A stretch of DNA of 7,291 bases from Candidatus Aenigmatarchaeota archaeon. GTDB lineage: Archaea > Aenigmatarchaeota > Aenigmatarchaeia > QMZP01. Of the stretch, positions 1 through 4,276 are shown in pieces. The position numbers and the translations under genes are program-made. Below the pieces are notes generated by a model that made no database searches, was not told the origin of the DNA, and was given only the letters and a program-made list of their open reading frames with translations. The number at the start of each line of letters is the position of its first letter. Position 1 is the stretch's first letter. The stretch spans positions 1-7,291 of the forward strand of contig JACQOC010000073.1 of NCBI GenBank assembly GCA_016202785.1, in the 5' to 3' direction.

Positions 1-21
1 ATCCAGCTGAACTACGGGCCC
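1..21 (-). tRNA. tRNA gene, 5' end only (cut by window edge)
   Basis: Read on the minus strand, bases 21 to 1 give the start of a canonical tRNA: acceptor strand GGGCCCG, then U8, A9, D-stem GTTC, A14 and a D-loop containing GG. The rest lies beyond the left edge, so the anticodon and isotype cannot be read. A TATA-like element at 43-50 is correctly spaced upstream. Confidence comes from the combination of the acceptor strand, U8/A9, the D-stem start and the promoter. Confidence 0.82.
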
Positions 22-42
22 TCGAAACAACTTGCGTCAGCT

Positions 43-50
43 GGAATAAA
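43..50 (-). promoter_or_regulatory. TATA box of the left-edge tRNA
   Basis: The minus strand reads CTTTTATT, centred about 25 bp upstream of the tRNA 5' end at base 21. This is the spacing expected of an archaeal TBP site. The call rests on motif and position only. Confidence 0.6.
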
Positions 51-88
51 AGCCTGGTTTGTGGCCCCTTACTATAATTAATTCTAGT

Positions 89-139
89 AAAAGCAAAAAA
101 GGAGAAGCCCGGCTGCCGAAACCGGAACGACGCTTCTCC
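89..139 (-). terminator. Hairpin plus U-tract terminator
   Basis: On the minus strand an 8-bp stem GGAGAAGC (139-132) / GCTTCTCC (108-101), with a small CCGG/CCGG helix inside its loop, is followed at once by TTTTTTGCTTTT (100-89). It ends minus-strand transcription coming from the small secreted-peptide gene at 346-477 and insulates the tRNA promoter at 43-50. A very similar U-tract occurs at 3128-3138. Confidence 0.68.
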
Positions 140-217
140 CGCAGAATCCGCCAAACACCTACGCGGTGGCTTGGTTCTGGTGCGCCGCGTACACATCATC
201 GGCTTTCGGAGGTATCT

Positions 218-325
218 ATGGCCGTGTCATTTTCTTCACCAATGTCTCTACCCCCTTTCATCATTGGCCTGGCTGTTTGCCAGAACCGTGCATGGAAACC
301 TGGCCTTGAATGTCTACAGCGCTAA
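218..325 (+). CDS. Possible 35-aa small protein
   Basis: A short ORF starts at ATG 218 behind a textbook Shine-Dalgarno, GGAGGT at 208-213, four bases upstream. The product has 35 residues with a hydrophobic centre (LPPFIIGLAV) and two cysteines, followed by a basic tail ending QR. It is too short to assign to a family. The ORF extends in frame upstream to 59, but no ribosome site supports that start. It is the only candidate plus-strand gene in the left half of the window, and no nearby TATA box is convincing (a TATAAT-like string at 73-78 would give a leader of over 100 nt). Chance occurrence is a real alternative. Confidence 0.25.
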   Translation: MAVSFSSPMSLPPFIIGLAVCQNRAWKPGLECLQR

Positions 326-345
326 ACCCAATAGTACTGTCCGTC

Positions 346-477
346 TCATGGTTGGCCTCCGATTGGAGCGTGATTCCGTCCGGCAAGGGCCGCAGGGGAG
401 AAGACGGCAGTGATGGCAGATGCTGACGCCAACACGGCCATCGATGTTACTGCTTGGCTCCTACTCTTCACTGGCAT
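346..477 (-). CDS. Very short secreted peptide (signal peptide plus about 11 residues)
   Basis: A 43-codon ORF encodes what looks like a complete Sec signal peptide: a basic start (MPVKSRSQ), a hydrophobic core rich in Ala, Val and Leu, and a signal-peptidase site at ALA. Only about 11 residues (GRNHAPIGGQP) would remain after cleavage. The start is uncertain. AAGGAG at 485-480 lies only 2 nt from the ATG at 477 but 8 nt from an in-frame GTG at 471, which would give 41 residues. The 89-139 terminator lies downstream on the same strand. It may be a genuine secreted micropeptide, or the leader of a gene broken after the signal sequence. A second out-of-frame ATG overlaps the stop and opens MRRTVLLGLAL before ending. 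No family is recognised. Confidence 0.5.
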   Translation of the reverse strand: MPVKSRSQAVTSMAVLASASAITAVFSPAALAGRNHAPIGGQP

Positions 478-798
478 AACTCCTTCATATCTGGACTGAT
501 TAACTTGCTTAGAGTTTCGAGAGCTTTGGCAAAGTTTGTAATTACCATACCTCCATTCTTGTGCGCAACATGCCGTCGGGGGCGATTCTCTCAAAACCGC
601 CCCCTTTGGCGTTACCCCTAACCTCGACCTATCCACAGCGAGGTTGTTGCTGGCGCTTGTGAAATTACAAGGCCAGTTTCACTATCGTGTTAGTGGCCGC
701 AGAGGGAAGCAGTTCCAATAGCCTGCCTCCCTCTTTGGCGGGATCCGAGATGCATCCTTGCCCCCCTCAAGCAAGAGGCAAGGTCCGATTTAATGGAT
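478..798. other. Gene-free gap with tandem hairpins
   Basis: I see no credible ORF here. It holds successive inverted repeats: GGGGGCG 578-584 / CGCCCCC 598-604; AACCTCG 620-626 / CGAGGTT 639-645; GGC+CTTGT 652-660 / ACAAG+GCC 667-674; GGCCA 671-675 / TGGCC 694-698; a long stem 697-741 (CCGC, AGAGGGA and GCAG arms); and CCTTGCC 756-762 / GGCAAGG 777-783. The last lies 16 nt past the stop of the 290-aa gene and may act in termination, although it has no U-tract. The rest could be a structured RNA on either strand. I found no RNase P or SRP signature. Confidence 0.5.
697..741. repeat. Long imperfect hairpin
   Basis: Arms CCGC (697-700), AGAGGGA (701-707) and GCAG (709-712) pair with CTGC (723-726), TCCCTCT (728-734) and GCGG (738-741). 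There is one A/C mismatch (708/727), a 3-nt bulge (735-737) and a 10-nt loop. The total is about 15 bp. It is the strongest stem in the 478-798 gap. No U-tract follows on either strand, so simple termination is not the obvious role. Confidence 0.6.
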
Positions 799-1671
799 TT
801 ATGCATAAGTGCCCATCGCGTTCCACGTGTCACCGACGGTGCCAGAAACGTCAATGAGTGCCGTGTTTTGCGCCTTGCTGGTCACTGCTGCCCATGGGTC
901 TGCAATCGGGCTCAGGAGTGCCAGCTGCTTCATGGATTCGATTCCAGCTACCGGTTGCAGCATTGGCCCGGCTGCAGTTAAGCCCACATCGCTAGCGATG
1001 CCTGCTGTCCCCATCTGACCAATCCCGTCGGGAGCGCCTAGTGTTACGCTCATGTGGAGTCCGTGATTGGTGGAGAACATAGTGCCCGCTGCGAAATCGG
1101 CGATGTCACGTCCGCTATTCCCACCGATGTGGTTGTCAAAGACGGAACCGCCGAAACTGATCTGCGTGTCTCCGCCATCTGTGGCGGCAATGGCCAGTGC
1201 GTTACCTGACAAGAAGAGGGCAAGCACTGCGCCAGTTGTCAAAGTTTGGCCGCCGGCCATCTGTCCACTGACTGCGAAGGAGTGGCCCTTCACGTCGAGC
1301 ATATCACCGGAGAGGACGAGGCCGGCAAGGCTAACTGGTTGCTCTACCGCAATCTGCGCTTTGAGGTTGTCTGCTGTGATGGTGATGTCCTTGAAGTCGG
1401 CGAGAACTCGGGGTGTGTTCATTCCGTCAGAGAGGATTGCCTGCAGCACCTCTTGCCAATTCTCTATGTCAAGAGTGCTGCTGCCCTGGGTGAATGCCGA
1501 TGCGTCGCCAGCCTGCCCGACAGCCTGGTAATCAAGCTGATTAGCAACGACTGTCTGGCTGGTTACTGCGGCTGTGGCCTGCTCTGACGTTGCGGTCGTC
1601 GGCGCAATCAGCAGCAGGGCCGAAGCCAAACACAATACGGCTACTGCAAGAAACTTGAATTTGCTTGACAT
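799..1671 (-). CDS. Secreted protein of unknown function, 290 aa
   Basis: The ORF starts at ATG 1671, preceded by AAAGGA six bases upstream. An in-frame ATG at 1707 has no ribosome site and would put 12 polar residues before the signal sequence, so I prefer 1671. Residues 1-27 form a clear Sec signal peptide: basic MSSKFKF, a long hydrophobic core, then a cleavage site near TTA. There is no lipobox, so it is not an obvious lipoprotein. The mature part is rich in Ala, Gly, Ser and Thr, lacks cysteine, and alternates short beta-like segments with Gly/Asp turns (residues about 85-190). One weakly hydrophobic stretch, GAVLALFLSGNALAIAAT, lies near residues 150-167. No C-terminal anchor is seen, so it is probably released or held at the surface. 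No family is recognised. A chaperone or enzyme motif is not visible. Confidence 0.72.
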   Translation of the reverse strand: MSSKFKFLAVAVLCLASALLLIAPTTATSEQATAAVTSQTVVANQLDYQAVGQAGDASAFTQGSSTLDIENWQEVLQAILSDGMNTPRVLADFKDITITADNLKAQIAVEQPVSLAGLVLSGDMLDVKGHSFAVSGQMAGGQTLTTGAVLALFLSGNALAIAATDGGDTQISFGGSVFDNHIGGNSGRDIADFAAGTMFSTNHGLHMSVTLGAPDGIGQMGTAGIASDVGLTAAGPMLQPVAGIESMKQLALLSPIADPWAAVTSKAQNTALIDVSGTVGDTWNAMGTYA

Positions 1672-2095
1672 AAACCATCCTTTCGGAAAGTTGTTGAGGC
1701 ATTTCATGCTTCAGTCAAAATCCGCAACTTTACCTTCGTCCGGTCCTGTGTCGCCTCTGCCTTTCGGCAAAGCCCATTCCGCACGACATTTGCCGCCGCC
1801 TATACTTTCTTCATGCTACCACCTGCCTTTCCCCTCTCCCTTGTGCCGGGAGAGGAACAGATTATGCTTGCGGTAAGAAGGGCGCAACAGGAGCCTCTCA
1901 CAACCATATGATGGCATGCCGTGCTGCGCCCCTCGCCTTTCAGGCGCCCCCAGGAAAATGCCCCATTAGGGTCACTGTTAGGTTGGCAATGATGGGGCCA
2001 ACCCTCAGGCGCCCGCCCGATTTGGCGTATCGGGAAACGCAAGGAGGTACAGGCCTCTCAATCCGCACCATGTCTAGCAGGAAGAGAGGTTTGCT
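1672..2095. other. Gene-free 424-bp gap with many inverted repeats
   Basis: No ORF here has a ribosome site and a protein-like composition. Structures seen: CCTCTCCC 1833-1840 / GGGAGAGG 1848-1855; TTGCG 1868-1872 / CGCAA 1883-1887; CGCC 1934-1937 / GGCG 1943-1946; GCCCCAT 1960-1966 / ATGGGGC 1992-1998; GGTTGGC 1981-1987 / GCCAACC 1997-2003; CCCGAT 2016-2021 / ATCGGG 2029-2034; and CCTCTC 2054-2059 / GAGAGG 2084-2089. TCAGGCGCCC is directly repeated at 1940-1949 and 2005-2014. The promoter of the 290-aa gene should lie at the low end, but I see no strong TATA box there. Confidence 0.5.
1833..1855. repeat. 8-bp perfect hairpin, REP-like in composition
   Basis: CCTCTCCC and GGGAGAGG form a perfect 8-bp stem around a 7-nt loop. 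The composition resembles short CTCTCCC/GGGAGAG palindromes that are dispersed in many genomes, but this is the only copy in the window, so dispersal cannot be judged here. Confidence 0.5.
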
Positions 2096-2431
2096 TCAAG
2101 CGCCTTTTTCACCGGCCCATTTGTGGCTGGATATCCGGAATGACTTGCCTACCGGCTGCACGGTCTGGTGCATGGAGCCTCCAGCCTTCAGCCACGGCAC
2201 GCCAGGCGTGAACGCCGGCGGCCGGCTGTCTAACATGCACGAGCGCATGTCAGCAGTGGCGGCATGCCCATCGATGTGCAAAGGTGATTGCCTGACCTCG
2301 ACAACCGCCGGCTGGAAATCCCGCAGCACAACTGACACCATCCCGGTTCCCATGTTGCCCAAGCCGTCCGTTCCTTGGCTGCCGAGCGCCACAACCCCCA
2401 ACAGCCAAAGCGCTGCCAAAAAGCTCCGCAT
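2096..2431 (-). CDS. Small secreted protein of unknown function, 111 aa
   Basis: The start at ATG 2431 is chosen because a G-run Shine-Dalgarno (GGGGGGA) lies about five bases upstream and because the protein then opens with a signal peptide: MRSF, a hydrophobic core (LAALWLLGVVAL), then small residues GSQG. A longer in-frame start at 2479 would bury this signal behind 16 polar residues. The mature part is about 90 residues, begins Gly/Thr/Met-rich, contains one cysteine, and ends basic (SSHKWAGEKGA). No family is recognised. It shares strand and export signal with the 290-aa and 41-43-aa products, though each gene is separated by hundreds of bases, so they are not one compact operon. A plus-strand ORF covers the same bases but lacks a ribosome site. 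Confidence 0.5.
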   Translation of the reverse strand: MRSFLAALWLLGVVALGSQGTDGLGNMGTGMVSVVLRDFQPAVVEVRQSPLHIDGHAATADMRSCMLDSRPPAFTPGVPWLKAGGSMHQTVQPVGKSFRISSHKWAGEKGA

Positions 2432-2487
2432 ATGGTCCCCCCTTCTGCGAATGCCTTCCCCGAATGGGCTGGTTTCCATCCCCCAGG

Positions 2488-2502
2488 CCTATAACCTATA
2501 GG
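2488..2502 (-). promoter_or_regulatory. Putative TATA region of the 111-aa gene
   Basis: On the minus strand the segment reads CCTATAGGTTATAGG, an inverted repeat of CCTATA/TATAGG around three bases. A TATA centre near 2492 would place initiation near 2466, leaving a leader of about 35 nt that contains the Shine-Dalgarno. The call is based on position and motif only. Confidence 0.35.
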
Positions 2503-2600
2503 ATAATGATAGCCAGGGCGCGCCCATATGGCGACGCACCCTGTTGGCAGGATGAGCGGGGTTTGCCACATTCAATCCAGAAAGGGGCACGCCTCATGAC

Positions 2601-2608
2601 TTATAAAA
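2601..2608 (+). promoter_or_regulatory. TATA box without an assigned gene
   Basis: TTATAAAA is among the best TATA matches in the window. On the plus strand it would start a transcript near 2627-2632, directly ahead of the hairpin series at 2654-2766. On the minus strand (TTTTATAA) it could start a transcript leading to the 111-aa gene with a leader of over 140 nt. Confidence 0.4.
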
Positions 2609-2673
2609 CAACTGTGACCTTAGGAGGTGTAGGCGCGCCCCTTCCCAACCATTCCGGAGTTCTGAGCGAAAAT

Positions 2674-2692
2674 CCGCGTATCCGGTACGCGG
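2674..2692. repeat. 7-bp perfect hairpin
   Basis: CCGCGTA and TACGCGG pair perfectly around the 5-nt loop TCCGG. A second pair of arms, CCGGAGT (2654-2660) and ACTCCGG (2706-2712), can close outside it, giving a two-tier structure. Confidence 0.6.
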
Positions 2693-2748
2693 CAAAACTC
2701 TGGAGACTCCGGGGCCAGGAAAGTGCAAGGAGGTTCGCTTTCCTAGCT

Positions 2749-2766
2749 GCATGCGTGGTAGCATGC
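2749..2766 (-). repeat. Hairpin just 3' of tRNA-Val
   Basis: GCATGC, six bases, GCATGC. Each arm is itself palindromic, so the two can pair as a 6-bp stem. On the tRNA strand it begins 5 nt after the discriminator base, so it could act as a 3' trailer structure. No U-tract follows. Confidence 0.4.
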
Positions 2767-2770
2767 CGTG

Positions 2771-2873
2771 TCGGCCCGCTGGGACTTGAACCCAGGACAT
2801 CCTGCGCGTAGGACAGCCACCTTCATGATTGCTGTGCGTGGGGCAGGCGCTCTCACCGCTGAGCTACGGGCCA
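2771..2873 (-). tRNA. tRNA-Val with anticodon-loop intron (CAC or UAC)
   Basis: Read on the minus strand this folds as a complete tRNA. Acceptor UGGCCCG pairs with CGGGCCG (a U1-G72 wobble, then six Watson-Crick pairs); D-stem GCTC/GAGC; anticodon stem CCTGC (2847-2843) / GCAGG (2805-2801); 5-nt variable loop ATGTC; T-stem CTGGG/CCCAG around TTCAAGT; discriminator A at 2771. CCA is not encoded. The anticodon loop region is 37 nt, so a 30-nt intron is implied. Cutting at the usual 37/38 site removes 2836-2807 and leaves CCCACGC, anticodon CAC. Because ACGC occurs at both ends of the intron (2839-2836 and 2809-2806), several cut positions give this same loop. Cuts nearer the 5' side give CCTACGC, anticodon UAC. 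Both read Val. The intron contains ACAGC (2835-2831) / GCTGT (2817-2813), a good inner helix, but I could not form a strict bulge-helix-bulge. Base 33 is C instead of the near-universal U in either case. Confidence 0.85.
2807..2836 (-). other. tRNA intron (30 nt, canonical 37/38 placement)
   Basis: This is the placement that follows the usual archaeal site one base 3' of the anticodon. The 5' side looks right: a 3-nt CGC stretch before the ACAGC/GCTGT helix could be the first bulge. On the 3' side the expected 4-bp central helix does not form (CCCA against CCTA), so the motif would be a relaxed one. Exact ends are uncertain by up to 7 nt because of the repeated ACGC. Confidence 0.5.
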
Positions 2874-2933
2874 TTCTTGCCGAAGACAATGCACTATGGC
2901 CGAAGCCGATAAGTCGGCATAAGCAGGGCCCGG

Positions 2934-2958
2934 CGGAAGACTGCACAAGCAGCTTCCG
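2934..2958. repeat. Strong hairpin upstream of tRNA-Val
   Basis: CGGAAG (2934-2939) plus CTGC (2941-2944) pair with GCAG (2949-2952) plus CTTCCG (2953-2958). One A is bulged, and the loop is ACAA. Ten base pairs with a 4-nt loop make it one of the most stable stems here. No U-tract follows on either strand. Confidence 0.55.
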
Positions 2959-3054
2959 GTGCGGACTGAAACAGGCCAGTGTGCGGAAACCGTGGGCGAA
3001 TGGCTAAAATTCTTAGTCACGGCAACGCAGGGTGTCTCAAGCAAGAAAAGATGA

Positions 3055-3117
3055 TGTGGCGGGCAAAAGCCATATTAGTATTATGCTGTCATGCTTTTAT
3101 GCTTTTGACCGGCCACA
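3055..3117. repeat. Long imperfect inverted repeat
   Basis: TGTGG and CGG, then CAAAAGC (3055-3070), pair with GCTTTTG (3101-3107), CCG and CCACA (3109-3117). There is one G/A mismatch and one bulged G, about 15 bp in all, around a 30-nt AT-rich loop. The 3' arm overlaps a tandem repeat ATGCTTTT (3091-3098, 3099-3106). No ORF covers it convincingly. It lies between the terminator of the membrane-protein gene and tRNA-Val. Confidence 0.5.
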
Positions 3118-3127
3118 TTACGCCGGA

Positions 3128-3172
3128 AAACAAAAAAGGGAGAAACAACGCCAGAGTAAGCTTACTTCTGGC
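3128..3172 (-). terminator. Terminator of the membrane-protein gene
   Basis: On the minus strand a nearly perfect inverted repeat, GCCAGA-GTAAG / CTTAC-T-TCTGGC (3150-3172, one bulged T), overlaps the TAA stop at 3164-3162. It is followed by a T-rich tract with CCCTTTTTTGTTTT (3140-3127). The U-tract alone would suffice for archaeal termination, and its sequence closely matches the one at 89-100. Confidence 0.65.
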
Positions 3173-3545
3173 CTCCGCTCATTATCCCGCCGCCCGCTAC
3201 CCCGGAACCGATGGCGACCAGCGTGTAGATCACGTTGCCGTCCACCAGCTGCGCGATCGAGCCGCCGGCCACCAGGCCGAACAGCACGACCGCCAGGATG
3301 GCGTGCGCGATGCCCACGCCGAGGCCGGCGATGCCTGCCTCGAGGTGGCCGCCTTTCGCCTTCCTGGCCAGCACGCCTGCCCACCAGCCGATGAGCAATA
3401 TCACCGGCGTGCCCACCGTCAGGCCGGACGCCATCAAGGCGGTACCGACGCTGGGCAAGGCCATGGCGGCCACGAAGGCCAGCACCGGCAGCACTGCTGC
3501 CAGCGCCATGGCGGGGTATGCGGCATTGACTGCCTGCATTTGCAT
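3162..3545 (-). CDS. Small multi-pass membrane protein, 127 aa
   Basis: The product is hydrophobic and rich in Gly, Ala and Val, with four likely membrane segments: residues about 11-30, 41-60, 70-95 and 104-122. A charged loop, RKAKGGHLE (61-69), separates the second and third. The pattern of WWAG, a basic loop and glycine-rich small-residue helices resembles small archaeal membrane families such as DUF5518, but the resemblance is by style only. No catalytic motif is seen. The start at ATG 3545 is chosen because a TATA box (minus-strand GATATAAG) is centred 27 bp upstream, which implies a leaderless mRNA beginning at or next to this codon. A second ATG lies two codons in. The gene diverges from the coiled-coil/ATPase operon, so the two could be co-regulated. 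A pilin-like or pore-forming role is possible but unsupported. Confidence 0.7.
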   Translation of the reverse strand: MQMQAVNAAYPAMALAAVLPVLAFVAAMALPSVGTALMASGLTVGTPVILLIGWWAGVLARKAKGGHLEAGIAGLGVGIAHAILAVVLFGLVAGGSIAQLVDGNVIYTLVAIGSGVAGGGIMSGGQK

Positions 3546-3567
3546 AGTAACTATTTTGTCGTCCTGG

Positions 3568-3576
3568 CTTATATCC
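3568..3576 (-). promoter_or_regulatory. TATA box of the leaderless membrane-protein gene
   Basis: Minus-strand GGATATAAG, centred near 3572, lies 27 bp before the ATG at 3545. This is the textbook TATA-to-start distance, so transcription should begin at the start codon. No Shine-Dalgarno is seen before that codon, which agrees. Confidence 0.58.
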
Positions 3577-3583
3577 GGCCGGC

Positions 3584-3602
3584 TTGGTTTGCGTAAACCG
3601 AA
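3584..3602. promoter_or_regulatory. Candidate operator (inverted repeat)
   Basis: TTGGTTT-GCGT-AAACCGAA contains a 5-bp perfect dyad GGTTT/AAACC, extended with mismatches. It sits about 10 bp upstream of the TATA box at 3568-3576, inside the divergent intergenic region. The position would suit a transcription factor site. There is no direct evidence of binding. Confidence 0.35.
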
Positions 3603-3674
3603 ATGCGTGCATATGTAACAAAATTTACCTCTAAGAAGTGGCAATAAAATCACGTCAATCGACGAAAGTCAAGG

Positions 3675-3682
3675 TATTTAAA
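3675..3682 (+). promoter_or_regulatory. TATA box of the coiled-coil/ATPase operon
   Basis: TATTTAAA is a strong archaeal TATA match. Initiation 22-27 bp downstream of its centre would fall near 3701-3706, giving a leader of about 10-20 nt before ATG 3716 or ATG 3725. This is too short for a well-spaced Shine-Dalgarno, so translation of the first gene is probably leaderless or nearly so. Confidence 0.58.
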
Positions 3683-3715
3683 CCATAGTCTGCAATTTAG
3701 CTTATCGAAAGTCAT

Positions 3716-4276
3716 ATGGTGACTATGTACGAAACTGAATTCCACGACGACGAACTGTATGAGAGCCAGGCCAAGCAGATCAAGGAATTGTCCAAGAACC
3801 TGCTGATCAAGGAGCAAGCGGCCGACCTGGAGAAAGAGTTGATTGAATTAGAAACCCGAACGCCGATGCGCCAGGCCCAGCCGCAGATGGAGCCGGAGGA
3901 GATCCAGCCGCTGAAACTTGCCTCCAGCAAGATCGTCGGCAGCCTGTTCGACCGGGTCGAGTTCCTCAAGGAACGCCTGGACGAGAACACGCAAGCGACC
4001 AACCTGCGCAAGGCCCTGCATGACGCGATCATGAAGGAAGTCGATACCGACATCGACGAGAAGCGCGAGATCGAGTCGAGGATAGCGGACTTCAACGAAA
4101 AGCGCAATTTCAAGCTAGACATCTCCATCCTCCGGCGGGAGAAGCGGCATGAGCACCTGCAGTTCTGGCGCGACATGCTGGAGCTTAGGGCGGAATTGCG
4201 CGAGCTGCTGGAGCAGTACCTGACCGAGTCCAAGATCGCGAGGCTGTTCCGGGAGAGCGACGATGGCGATACGTGA
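3716..4276 (+). CDS. Charged coiled-coil protein, partner gene of HerA-like ATPase, 186 aa
   Basis: The product is almost wholly helical and highly charged, with no signal peptide or membrane segment, so it should be cytoplasmic. Predicted helical stretches are residues about 13-48, then a Pro/Gln linker (49-66), then 70-132 and 134-182 with heptad-like Leu/Ile spacing. No enzyme motif is visible. Two starts are possible: ATG 3716 (used here) and ATG 3725 (MYETEF), which has GGTGA two bases upstream and would lose three residues. The stop lies 14 nt inside the next gene, so the two proteins are almost certainly translated in a coupled way. Known for HerA-family pumps: they often work with a small dedicated partner encoded next door (NurA, SIR2 or nuclease subunits). 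By analogy I infer a structural or adaptor partner of the ATPase; it is not NurA by appearance. Confidence 0.8.
   Translation: MVTMYETEFHDDELYESQAKQIKELSKNLLIKEQAADLEKELIELETRTPMRQAQPQMEPEEIQPLKLASSKIVGSLFDRVEFLKERLDENTQATNLRKALHDAIMKEVDTDIDEKREIESRIADFNEKRNFKLDISILRREKRHEHLQFWRDMLELRAELRELLEQYLTESKIARLFRESDDGDT

Larger units (their letters stand above)
2432..2770. other. Gene-free gap with hairpins downstream of a TATA box
   Basis: No credible ORF; the plus-strand ORF across it runs into the antisense of the tRNA. A TATA box at 2601-2608 is followed by CCGGAGT 2654-2660 / ACTCCGG 2706-2712 enclosing CCGCGTA 2674-2680 / TACGCGG 2686-2692, then AGGAAAG 2717-2723 / CTTTCCT 2738-2744, then GCATGC 2749-2754 / GCATGC 2761-2766. 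The last hairpin ends 5 nt from the tRNA-Val 3' end and may mark its processing or termination. The others could belong to an unknown plus-strand RNA. Confidence 0.45.

Noticed and set aside
1067..1531. Plus-strand ORF of 154 codons
   Set aside because: It lies antisense to the 290-aa secreted protein, which has a Shine-Dalgarno and signal peptide; the composition (Ser/Pro/Ala) is that of a shadow frame.
1856..1887. RNase P RNA-like words (ACAGATTATGCTTGC, GCGGTAAGA)
   Set aside because: The matches are partial, the partner conserved region GAGGAAAGTCC is missing, and no P4 pairing can be built.
1800..1907. Minus-strand ORF from ATG 1907 with a hydrophobic start (MVVRGSCCALLTASIICS)
   Set aside because: No Shine-Dalgarno precedes the ATG and the ORF is only 35 codons, crossing the 1833-1855 hairpin.
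1908..2501. Plus-strand ORF of 197 codons
   Set aside because: No ribosome site or TATA box; it crosses a hairpin-rich gap and lies antisense to a better-supported signal-peptide ORF.
2640..2730. Resemblance of a stretch to archaeal 5S rRNA (loop C-like CCCAACC...GGAGTT...GAGC and a CTGG/CCAG helix)
   Set aside because: The highly conserved GAAC of loop C is absent, helix I cannot be formed, and a strong local hairpin (2674-2692) occupies the place where 5S has its junction.
2464..2811. Plus-strand ORF of 115 codons
   Set aside because: Its end is the antisense of the tRNA-Val T-arm and acceptor (giving the familiar GLEPRTS-type peptide), and it has no ribosome site.
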